From Thermoplasmatales archaeon UBA582 (GTDB lineage: Archaea > Thermoplasmatota > Thermoplasmata > Thermoplasmatales > Thermoplasmataceae), in assembly GCA_002502705.1 (NCBI GenBank), contig DAQB01000093.1:267-5610 (forward strand): a stretch of DNA of 5,344 nt, given 5' to 3'. Numbering within the stretch: the first letter of the stretch is position 1; each line of letters begins with the position of its first letter. Positions 1-5,344 of this stretch are shown here, piece after piece. Made by a program: the position numbers and the translations under genes. The notes beneath the pieces are model-generated. The model made no database searches, was not told where the DNA came from, and saw only the letters and a list, made by a program, of their open reading frames with translations.

Positions 1-1392
1 ATATTTTTTCAATCTCCAAACAATAACGAAGCCGATGAGTTGAAAAATTATCTCGGCACACTCCCTGGTTTGAAGGATAAAATTCTTCTTATACATACAG
101 ATAGCACTGGAGAGGTTGTTAAATCTGATATAGAAGAGGCCAGGAAATTTGCACAAAATATAGACAGTGATGACAACCCCTATGAAGTTATTGTTAGCAC
201 TATGATGTTAAACGAGGGCTGGGACGTTAGAAATGTTAATGTTATTGTTGGTTTAAGATCATACACATCGGAAAGGAATGTGCTTCCGGAACAGGTTATT
301 GGAAGAGGACTCAGAAAGATGTTTCCTGACCAGGACGCAGATGTCAAAGAATCAGTGAACGTTCTAGAGGTTATAGGGCCACCAGGATTAATGCAGATAA
401 TTGAGGAACTTGAAAACCAGGAACACATAATATTTGGAACGGTTAACGTCGGGTCCCCGCTTAACATGACAACCATTTATGTTGACATGGATAAGATATC
501 CAAGGACATAGGGATACCTCTCTTGACCCAGAGGGTTATTATAAGGGATTTTCAGATAGATGAAAATCTTATGAATAAACTACAGGCTCTTTCACTGCCA
601 CTAGAAAACAAGATACTTAAGACGACATACAAAGCAGTTGATATGATTACAAACACGGTCGCAATTGAAAGAGTTTGGGATCTTCCTGTTCCTCAGGACA
701 CAAAGAGCGTAATTGCATACTATACAGATAGGATATTGAAGCAACTTAAACTGCCCAATATGTTTTCAGATTTCTATCCCCTTATAAAATCCTACGTTGA
801 AATGAAATTGTTCGATCAAAATGTCGATTTAAGTGATCCACGGGTATTATTTCAGTTAAGTACTCCTGAAATACAGGAAAAGCTGATCGATCTGTTTGTC
901 AACGGCTTGAAAGATCTAGCATATACAGAGAGAGAACCAACAAATTATGATTCTATAAAAATATCCGGCACACAACCCTTTGTGTGGACAAAGAAAGTAT
1001 ATTCAGCAAACAGATGCATTTTTAACTACACCCCATGTGACAATGATTTCGAGGTAGAATTTTCAAAATTTCTAAACTCTGCAAATGATGTAGTATCTTT
1101 CTCTAAGATTGTCTCAAAAGTTGGCTTCTTTGTAGAATACAGGGATTCGGAGGGTAACCTTAGGTATTATTATCCAGATTTTGTAGTCAGAGCTAAGAAT
1201 ACATATTTTGTATTGGAAACAAAAGGAAGGGAAGATATAGACGTCGAATTTAAGGATAGGAGGATAGTTGTTTGGTGTGAGGATGTCTCCAAGATCACAG
1301 GTATGGAGTGGAAATTTACAAGAGTAAATGAAGAGGACTTCAAAAAATATCATTTTGATAGTTTGAATGAGTTAGTTAAGGCCATTGGATAA
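1..1392 (+). CDS. Type III restriction (Res)-like SF2 helicase-nuclease, C-terminal part (5' end outside window)
   Basis: The frame is open from the first base, so the start lies upstream; 463 codons are visible. In this family an ATP-driven SF2 motor translocates on DNA and a C-terminal nuclease cuts it, normally together with a Mod methyltransferase that would be off-window. Counting from the first visible codon, residues 64-79 hold a motif V-like segment (IVSTMMLNEGWDVRNV) and residues 97-106 the motif VI segment EQVIGRGLRK with the arginine fingers. A long alpha-helical linker follows. The C-terminus has a PD-(D/E)XK nuclease pattern: upstream acidic residues in FEVEF (E351/E353), PD with D393 at about 1177-1179, and E406-T-K408 at 1216-1224, so the core looks intact. 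Family members are usually 800-1000 residues, so roughly half is missing; Walker A and B are not visible. Helicase-nuclease identity is strong; whether it is a true type III Res or a related orphan restriction helicase cannot be decided here. Confidence 0.88.
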   Translation: MFFQSPNNNEADELKNYLGTLPGLKDKILLIHTDSTGEVVKSDIEEARKFAQNIDSDDNPYEVIVSTMMLNEGWDVRNVNVIVGLRSYTSERNVLPEQVIGRGLRKMFPDQDADVKESVNVLEVIGPPGLMQIIEELENQEHIIFGTVNVGSPLNMTTIYVDMDKISKDIGIPLLTQRVIIRDFQIDENLMNKLQALSLPLENKILKTTYKAVDMITNTVAIERVWDLPVPQDTKSVIAYYTDRILKQLKLPNMFSDFYPLIKSYVEMKLFDQNVDLSDPRVLFQLSTPEIQEKLIDLFVNGLKDLAYTEREPTNYDSIKISGTQPFVWTKKVYSANRCIFNYTPCDNDFEVEFSKFLNSANDVVSFSKIVSKVGFFVEYRDSEGNLRYYYPDFVVRAKNTYFVLETKGREDIDVEFKDRRIVVWCEDVSKITGMEWKFTRVNEEDFKKYHFDSLNELVKAIG

Positions 1393-1393
1393 T

Positions 1394-1420
1394 TAATGGT
1401 AAATCTATGTTTGACCATTA
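1394..1420 (+). terminator. Stem-loop just after the helicase-nuclease stop codon
   Basis: TAATGGT (1394-1400) and ACCATTA (1414-1420) form a perfect 7-bp stem with a 13-nt loop, starting two bases after the TAA stop. There is no strong T-tract behind it, so its role as a terminator is uncertain; it could be a 3' processing or stabilising hairpin. The left arm can also pair with CCATT at 1382-1386 inside the end of the gene, giving an alternative fold. Confidence 0.3.
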
Positions 1421-1545
1421 GAGTATAGCCTTATCTTAGAATAATTATTAGTGCTTCAGCTCAAATTCACCCTGACTTTCATCCCATCCTCTTTGGATAC
1501 ATTATTCTCTAATGCGAAGTGCAATTAGAGGGATAGGAGAGGGGG

Positions 1546-1555
1546 AATTTTTATC
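1546..1555 (+). promoter_or_regulatory. Candidate archaeal TATA box for small ORF at 1575
   Basis: AATTTTTATC follows a purine-rich stretch (GGAGAGGGGG) that could act as a BRE. Its centre lies about 25 bases upstream of an ATG at 1575, the spacing expected for a leaderless transcript. In AT-rich DNA such a match is not rare, so this is weak evidence. Confidence 0.3.
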
Positions 1556-1574
1556 GCACAATCTAAGTCATCCG

Positions 1575-1658
1575 ATGCGGAATTGCAATAACATGAGGGG
1601 TTATAGTGACGTGCTATCTCTTCAACTATTCAAAGGAGATGACTGGACGATACTGTGA
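1575..1658 (+). CDS. Possible small protein (27 residues), uncertain
   Basis: The ORF begins with ATG and reads MRNCNNMRGYSDVLSL, then a stretch containing KGDDWTIL, and stops at TGA (1656-1658). The frame remains open past this TGA for 12 more codons (PYPLEKDRGKLI) up to TAG at 1695-1697. I do not recognise it. It could be a small leaderless gene, the remnant of a longer decayed gene, or chance. The main argument for it is the well-placed AT-rich box at 1546-1555; there is no recognisable domain or ribosome binding site. Confidence 0.2.
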   Translation: MRNCNNMRGYSDVLSLQLFKGDDWTIL

Positions 1659-1725
1659 CCATACCCTTTGGAAAAAGATAGGGGAAAATTAATTTAGACA
1701 GCTTGCTACGTGATAATTGGAGGAA

Positions 1726-1737
1726 ATCCTTAAATTC
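1726..1737 (+). promoter_or_regulatory. Archaeal-type promoter of the OLD-family gene
   Basis: The AT-rich box TTAAATTC (1730-1737) follows GGAAATCC (1722-1729), which resembles a BRE plus TATA element. The centre is about 27 bases upstream of ATG 1760, so transcription would start at or very near the start codon (leaderless). An SD-like TGGAGGA at 1718-1724 is too far away (about 36 bases) to serve that start. Confidence 0.5.
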
Positions 1738-1759
1738 TATCCGTTAATATATTAATTCG

Positions 1760-3760
1760 ATGTGGATTAAAAGTGTATCCGTTTATAATCACAGGTCGAT
1801 TAAAGATAGTGGTGTCGTAAGACTCGAAAAAGGCCTAACATGCCTTGTTGGAATGACTGGTACAGGTAAAACCTCATTCTTGGAGGGAGTTAGACTTCTG
1901 GACTCAAAAGTCATACCTAAGGAGTCTGAACTCTTCCGTGGTTCTGATATCTCCCAGAATATTACGAACGGATCATTGGCGGCTTCTAGCGTTAAGGTTG
2001 TCGAGGCGAAGCTTGGATTAGACGAAAGCGACGCTAAAGAACTTTCTGGCGCAATTCAAAGTGACGGCGTAGCTGAAATCACTCTTAACAGATATCTGGA
2101 TGGTCATTTTTCCGTGTTTGTGCATGATAAAGAAGTAAGGATTGCGCCGCTTGACCAGACTACCATACTGAAAGTCGTAGAAGAGCTACGAAACAACTTC
2201 CGTAACGCCATGAACCGTAACTTCAACAACATACGTGCTCATGAAGGTGCTTTTAACAATGCCCTTGACACATTTAAGAATACTAATTTGGGAGACAATA
2301 AAGAGAGCGACTTAGCTGTTCAATCCCTGAGAAACTCCTTGACACAGATTCCAAAAGACCCTCAGTTTCAAGGGGAACAAGACCTGAGACTCAAGGAGAT
2401 TGAAGATAGAATAAGGGAGGAACGTTCTAAGTTAAGCAAATCACCATTTAATCTCCTAATAAGCAATCTTCCGGCTATTTACTACATGGACCGTGTTTTC
2501 AACATAGAAGACAAAATATCAATAGACCAATACATAAACGACCCAAACAGTTCTGAAACCTTCAGTTCAATAGCTCTGCTTACACAGGATTTGTTACCAA
2601 GTGGAGTTCAAAACGTGAGGACAAAGGATGCACAATTAAAAAATTCATACTATGAAACGATTTCAAAAAAACTGACAGATGTATTAGGCAAACTCTGGAG
2701 CCAGCAGAAATATGAATTTAAAGTAAGTTCAGACAATACAAACTTGACGTTTTATGTAAAAGACCTTGAAACCAATGCTATAGTCTCTGTAGTCGAAGGA
2801 AGTGAAGGATTCAAATGGTGGCTGACATTTTATATGGAAATTTCTTCAAAATTATCCAAGTCTTCTAAACGAATAGTGATTTTGTTAGATAACCCGGCAA
2901 CCAGCTTGCATGATAAGGGGAAGGGCGATATACTCCGATTACTGAAAGAGGTTAGCCAATCGGAAAAACTCCAACTCATCTATACTTCGCATGAGCGCGC
3001 ACTTATTGATCCTTGGAGACCAGATATAATCAGGTTAGTAGAGAAAAAGACTGATGATGGCACTAAGATAATCAGCCTAAGTGCTCCAAGTGATGCGAAT
3101 GTTCTAACACGAATCAGAGAATACATAGGATCTCCTGCAAGGTATTCTCTATATGGAGCTTCTAGGACTCTCCTTTTTGAGGGAATAACTGACATGGATA
3201 TCTTCTTGGCATTCAACGAGCACATGGAGCGTATCAACCAAAAATACCTGAGCAGAGATCTATATTCTGTTGACGAGATAGGTGGGATTTCGAATATCTT
3301 GGATTACATCAAGTTCTACAAGAAAGCGGGGGTGGATTTTCTCGTTATAGTAGACAGTGCTCCAAAAACTGATCATGAAGTCCTTGATGGTATTCCGGAG
3401 GATGATAGGCAAAAGTATATCCTACAGATAAGCGAAATTATAGGGAGAGAAGGGGATTCTGAAGACTTAATAGACCCAAGACTTTACTTCGCAGCTTTTA
3501 TGCGAACCATTGAAAAAGAAATTGATTTCCCTGAACCGGATAACAAAAACGAAAGAAAGAAAATTGTGAACTGGAGCAAAGAAATTGCTGAAAGTAACAG
3601 AGTGAAATATAACAAATCAGTTGTAGCAAAACAGTTTTGGCCTATGTTGAATGGCACGCCAAGCGGGGTTGACAACATTAATGATGAGTCCTTGTGTGCA
3701 TCGGAAAGAAACATAATCACCCTTGTTGAAAAGATAAATGATAGGTTTGATAATAGATAA
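1760..3760 (+). CDS. OLD-family AAA/ABC-type ATPase with C-terminal TOPRIM domain
   Basis: This complete 666-residue protein matches the overcoming-lysogenization-defect architecture, in which an SMC/ABC-like ATPase controls a metal-dependent TOPRIM nuclease; relatives include GajA of Gabija. The N-terminus (MWIKSVSVYNHRSIKD) is the usual first strand. Walker A is GMTGTGKTS at 31-39. A charged, helical insert spans about 140-230. The signature-like segment EGSEGFKWW is at 346-354, Walker B RIVILLDNP at 371-379 and the H-loop YTSHERALID at 408-417. TOPRIM begins with LLFEGITD (E474, D477), followed by FLVIVDSAP at 527-535. Two positions are odd: the residue after Walker B Asp377 is Asn378 where Glu is usual, and the TOPRIM DxD reads D532-S-A534. 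An in-frame TAA at 1745-1747 makes ATG 1760 the natural start. No UvrD-like helicase (GajB) is adjacent, so it is more like a stand-alone OLD protein. DNA cleavage is inferred from family only. Confidence 0.9.
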   Translation: MWIKSVSVYNHRSIKDSGVVRLEKGLTCLVGMTGTGKTSFLEGVRLLDSKVIPKESELFRGSDISQNITNGSLAASSVKVVEAKLGLDESDAKELSGAIQSDGVAEITLNRYLDGHFSVFVHDKEVRIAPLDQTTILKVVEELRNNFRNAMNRNFNNIRAHEGAFNNALDTFKNTNLGDNKESDLAVQSLRNSLTQIPKDPQFQGEQDLRLKEIEDRIREERSKLSKSPFNLLISNLPAIYYMDRVFNIEDKISIDQYINDPNSSETFSSIALLTQDLLPSGVQNVRTKDAQLKNSYYETISKKLTDVLGKLWSQQKYEFKVSSDNTNLTFYVKDLETNAIVSVVEGSEGFKWWLTFYMEISSKLSKSSKRIVILLDNPATSLHDKGKGDILRLLKEVSQSEKLQLIYTSHERALIDPWRPDIIRLVEKKTDDGTKIISLSAPSDANVLTRIREYIGSPARYSLYGASRTLLFEGITDMDIFLAFNEHMERINQKYLSRDLYSVDEIGGISNILDYIKFYKKAGVDFLVIVDSAPKTDHEVLDGIPEDDRQKYILQISEIIGREGDSEDLIDPRLYFAAFMRTIEKEIDFPEPDNKNERKKIVNWSKEIAESNRVKYNKSVVAKQFWPMLNGTPSGVDNINDESLCASERNIITLVEKINDRFDNR

Positions 3761-3857
3761 GACTAATATTCCATTAAACATTAATCAAATCCATCTGGTC
3801 TTTTTAGTTATATATGCTAAATTAGGTCCCATATACTTGATACTATACTTCATAGCT
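3761..3857. other. Convergent spacer between OLD gene and minus-strand pseudogene
   Basis: This 97-base AT-rich spacer separates the 3' ends of two convergent transcription units. Apart from the T-tract at 3801-3805 and a small direct repeat of ATACTT (3833-3838 and 3845-3850) I see no structure in it. Confidence 0.5.
3797..3806 (+). terminator. Possible T-tract terminator after the OLD-family gene
   Basis: GGTCTTTTTAG, with five consecutive T at 3801-3805, lies about 40 bases after the stop at 3760. Archaeal termination mainly uses T-tracts without a required hairpin. The tract is short, so this is a modest call. It lies in the spacer between convergently oriented genes, where a terminator is expected. 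Confidence 0.3.
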
Positions 3858-4082
3858 TTATCTTGTCAATTGACGTTTGATGACTTCTTCTTGCAGCCAT
3901 TTCTGCACAACTAATAGTTCTCTTATTATGCCCATGTTCACGTTCTTGATACCATCAAGACTGCTGAGGCAATCAATAAAATCGTCAGATTCTTCAAAGT
4001 TTCAGCTGGTGATTATCATCTGCTCGATTACCTTTTGAATTACTTCTGAACCAAAGATCGATCATTGTGAGTCTTTTCTCAT
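3858..4082 (-). pseudogene. Decayed small gene downstream of the HEPN-like pseudogene (two in-frame TGA stops)
   Basis: Reading the minus strand from ATG at 4082-4080 gives a 74-codon frame ending in TAA (3860-3858), interrupted by TGA at 4064-4062 (codon 7) and TGA at 4004-4002 (codon 27). The three pieces, MRKDSQ, SIFGSEVIQKVIEQMIITS, and a 47-residue piece starting NFEESDDFIDCLSSLDG and containing GIIRELLVVQKWLQEEVIK, look like one mostly helical, charged protein. I do not recognise the family. Its ATG is two bases after the stop of the upstream HEPN-like pseudogene, so the two formed an operon, possibly as toxin or effector plus partner. Both internal stops can arise by one G:C to A:T transition from TGG (Trp) or CGA (Arg). 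Decay is the simplest explanation; recoding of TGA is considered under findings. No intact product is expected under the standard code. Confidence 0.55.
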
Positions 4083-4084
4083 CT

Positions 4085-4860
4085 TCATTCATCCGTTTCA
4101 TTTTTTTCTTTTATATAAGCCCTCTGTTGGCAATAGTCGCGTAATAAAGATATCTTTTTGTACTGTGCGTAGTTCAAAAATCCACTTAGCGACAGTACGA
4201 GTGCACTTAACACCCTCGTTTTCGTTAAGAGCTCTTTAGACCTGAGAATCAGAGTGTCTTTCATATCCTTAAAAATCACACTCCCCTGCTCTTTGTCAAA
4301 CAAGTACGTATCATGCGACCCTGCATTACGCATGACCTTGTTTACATCAGTGAACACTGCGTACTCCTTATTCCCCCTTATCTTTCCAATATGGTTTGCT
4401 ACATTATCTCCATACCTGTCTTGCAACCTTATATTTGAGTTCCCTTCTGTGAATTATAACAAAGTCCTTATTTCAGGCAAAAATTTGGCATATATCTCGA
4501 ACAACTCGTAGAAGATGTCTATGAGCTTGTAAATAGTGGGCTCCCTAAATCTTCTGAACTCTCTATTAAGATAATCTATATGATTCAAAATACCAAACCA
4601 CTTCTTTTGTACAAAAAACATATCTGAAACAAACTCCTTGCTATCGATGCAGTTCGTGAGAATGGGATTTCCTCCGTTAATTGAGACAACTTTGTCGATT
4701 AATTTGTAAACTGCCTTTCTATATGAAAGGAGGTTCGTTTTTGATCAATAGGAATCTCCAAAATCAGAAAACAGTACTTGCTTATAGTAATCATCGTAAA
4801 AATCAAAGAGGGAACAGTATTTCTTTTTCTGGTATTTCGGATTTTGGGTTACTATACATA
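4085..4860 (-). pseudogene. HEPN-like RNase/abortive-infection-type gene, decayed and truncated by an IS
   Basis: One minus-strand frame reads from about 4858 to a TGA stop at 4087-4085, with internal stops TGA at 4747-4745 and TAA at 4456-4454. All three segments look coding in the same frame: first YCSLFDFYDDYYKQVLFSD; then KAVYKLIDKVVSINGG through KKWFGILNHIDYLNREF to KFLPEIRTLL; finally TEGNSNIRLQDRYGDNVANH to the C-terminus. The last segment contains RNAGSH (4330-4313), an R-x4-H motif with the usual Asn after Arg, followed by a short hairpin-like region (DTYLFDKEQGSVIFKD) and a hydrophobic helix (TRVLSALVLSLSGFL). This is the pattern of HEPN ribonucleases, common in toxin-antitoxin and abortive-infection systems; the exact family is not recognised. 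No start codon is found at the upstream end, which meets the IS630-type element, so the 5' end was probably removed by that insertion. Coordinates of the upstream end are approximate. Confidence 0.6.
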
Positions 4861-4883
4861 CAGTAATAATTGTTGCCGCATAG

Positions 4884-4892
4884 TTTAAATAT
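4884..4892 (+). promoter_or_regulatory. Archaeal TATA box of the transposase gene
   Basis: TTTAAATAT is centred about 24 bases upstream of ATG 4912. There is no SD-like sequence just before the ATG (the preceding bases are ATTATTTAGCC), so a leaderless or nearly leaderless transcript is likely. Confidence 0.5.
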
Positions 4893-4911
4893 TCTCAAGC
4901 ATTATTTAGCC

Positions 4912-5344
4912 ATGAAGAAACTTGAAATTAACAACGCAAAGGAACAGTCCGTGGTAATACGGAATGAGATATCACGTTCAGGGGAATCAAGGTATGATCA
5001 CAGACTCCATGGAATCCTCCTCGTAAGTGAAGGCATGAGCTGTTATGAAGCAGGGAGAATCCTTGGGGAAGATTCCAGAACCATGGAGAGGTGGGTAAGG
5101 AAATTCAACGAGAAGGGTTTCAATGCACTCAGGGAAGGAAAGAGATCTGGAAGGGCACCGAAACTTACGCCTCAACAGATGGCTGAGATTAACACTGATC
5201 TGAGAAAGAACCCCGTAGAATTCGGTTACGAACAGAACCTGTGGGATGGAAAGCTCCTCATGCACCACATCTCAGAGAAGTTCCACACGGAAATAGGCGT
5301 CAGGTCATGCCAGCTGATCTTCCACAGACTGGAGTTCAGGAGGA
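4912..5344 (+). CDS. IS630-family transposase, N-terminal part (3' end outside window)
   Basis: The frame opens at ATG 4912 and is still open at the last base, giving 144 residues. The visible part is the DNA-binding half. A first helix-turn-helix spans about residues 34-64, with GILLVSEGMSCYEAGRILGE and then RTMERWVRKF. A linker GKRSGRAPKLTPQQ follows at 76-88, and a second, winged-helix segment at about 99-140 includes NPVEFGYEQNLWDGKLL. This order (HTH, GR-x-P-K-L-T linker, P-x-x-FGY-x-x-x-x-W) is characteristic of IS630-type transposases, which insert at TA using a DDE catalytic domain. That domain would lie downstream and is not seen, so activity cannot be judged. ATG was preferred over upstream TTG codons because the TATA-like box at 4884-4892 fits it. 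It is the only gene seen in the element. Confidence 0.85.
   Translation, partial: MKKLEINNAKEQSVVIRNEISRSGESRYDHRLHGILLVSEGMSCYEAGRILGEDSRTMERWVRKFNEKGFNALREGKRSGRAPKLTPQQMAEINTDLRKNPVEFGYEQNLWDGKLLMHHISEKFHTEIGVRSCQLIFHRLEFRR

Larger units (their letters stand above)
1393..1759. other. 367-base gap between the two large + strand genes
   Basis: No gene of normal size is present on either strand. The gap holds the stem-loop at 1394-1420, an AT-rich box at 1546-1555 in front of a 27-codon ORF at 1575, and the promoter-like box directly upstream of the OLD-family gene. An imperfect direct repeat, ATGCGAAGTGCAAT at 1512-1525 and ATGCGGAATTGCAAT at 1575-1589, is also present. The size of the gap and the separate promoter argue against simple co-transcription of the flanking genes. 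I see no tRNA, CRISPR repeat or clear IS end here. Confidence 0.6.
4861..5344 (+). mobile_element. IS630/Tc1-mariner-type insertion sequence, left part (right end outside window)
   Basis: Everything from about 4861 to the window end is best read as one IS. The proposed left edge is CAGTAATAATTG directly after a TA at 4859-4860. Elements of the IS630/Tc1/mariner superfamily insert at TA, and their terminal repeats often begin CAGT. The edge lies 51 bases before the transposase ATG, a normal distance, and coincides with loss of the minus-strand HEPN-like coding frame. The transposase region is visibly richer in G and C than the DNA to its left. The matching right inverted repeat and second TA copy are outside the window, so the boundary is not confirmed. 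Confidence 0.6.

Noticed and set aside
180..476. Minus-strand ORF of 98 codons
   Set aside because: It lies wholly opposite the conserved motif V/VI region of the helicase and has no recognisable protein pattern; it is a shadow of that gene.
1114..1353. Minus-strand ORF of 79 codons
   Set aside because: It is antisense to the PD-(D/E)XK nuclease domain; its composition reflects the opposite strand.
1448..1501. Minus-strand 17-codon coding-like end (CIQRGWDESQGEFELKH, then stop)
   Set aside because: It resembles a protein C-terminus but is very short, has a stop directly upstream, and I cannot assign a family; too weak to call a remnant.
2980..3237. Minus-strand ORF of 85 codons
   Set aside because: It is a shadow of the H-loop and TOPRIM start of the OLD-family gene.
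4254..4511. Plus-strand ORF of 85 codons
   Set aside because: It is antisense to the HEPN-like pseudogene, whose minus-strand frame carries the RNAGSH motif and continues coherently across a stop.
4714..4730. Perfect inverted repeat CCTTTC-TATAT-GAAAGG
   Set aside because: It is a 6-bp stem inside the decayed coding frame and encodes plausible residues (LLSYRKA) on the minus strand; likely chance.
4681..4866. Plus-strand ORF of 61 codons
   Set aside because: It overlaps the minus-strand HEPN-like frame, has no ATG start and crosses the proposed IS edge.
4987..5268. Minus-strand ORF of 93 codons
   Set aside because: It is a shadow of the transposase, whose helix-turn-helix pattern is clear on the + strand.
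1..5344. CRISPR array, tRNA or rRNA
   Set aside because: No regularly spaced repeats and no cloverleaf or conserved rRNA segments were seen on either strand.

Overview
The window looks like an AT-rich archaeal accessory region. Arginine is mostly AGA/AGG, ATA is a common isoleucine codon, and the two clearest starts (1760 and 4912) have no useful ribosome binding site but sit about 24 to 27 bases downstream of AT-rich boxes, the layout of leaderless archaeal promoters. Thermoplasmata-like archaea fit this style, but the assignment is an inference and not proven by the sequence.

Layout: (1) 1-1392, + strand, is the C-terminal part of a type III restriction (Res)-like SF2 helicase fused to a PD-(D/E)XK nuclease; its start lies outside the window. 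(2) 1393-1759 is a gap holding a small stem-loop, a weak candidate promoter with a 27-codon ORF, and the promoter of the next gene. (3) 1760-3760, + strand, is a complete OLD-family protein (ABC-type ATPase plus TOPRIM), with unusual residues at the Walker B glutamate and the TOPRIM DxD position. (4) 3761-3857 is a short convergent spacer with a T-tract. (5) 3858-4860, minus strand, holds two decayed genes two bases apart. They are easily missed because each has two in-frame stops. The upstream one carries a HEPN-like RNAGSH (R-x4-H) motif. (6) 4861 to the end is the left part of an IS630/Tc1-mariner-type insertion sequence, whose transposase runs off the window. It appears to have cut the upstream end of the HEPN-like gene.

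Taken together this looks like a worn defence island: a restriction helicase-nuclease, an OLD nuclease-like ATPase, a HEPN-type pseudo-operon and an IS. The + strand genes are separated by 367 bases and the second has its own promoter-like element, so they need not form one system. The most notable points are the minus-strand pseudo-operon with three TGA and one TAA in otherwise coding-like frames, and the altered active-site positions of the OLD protein.
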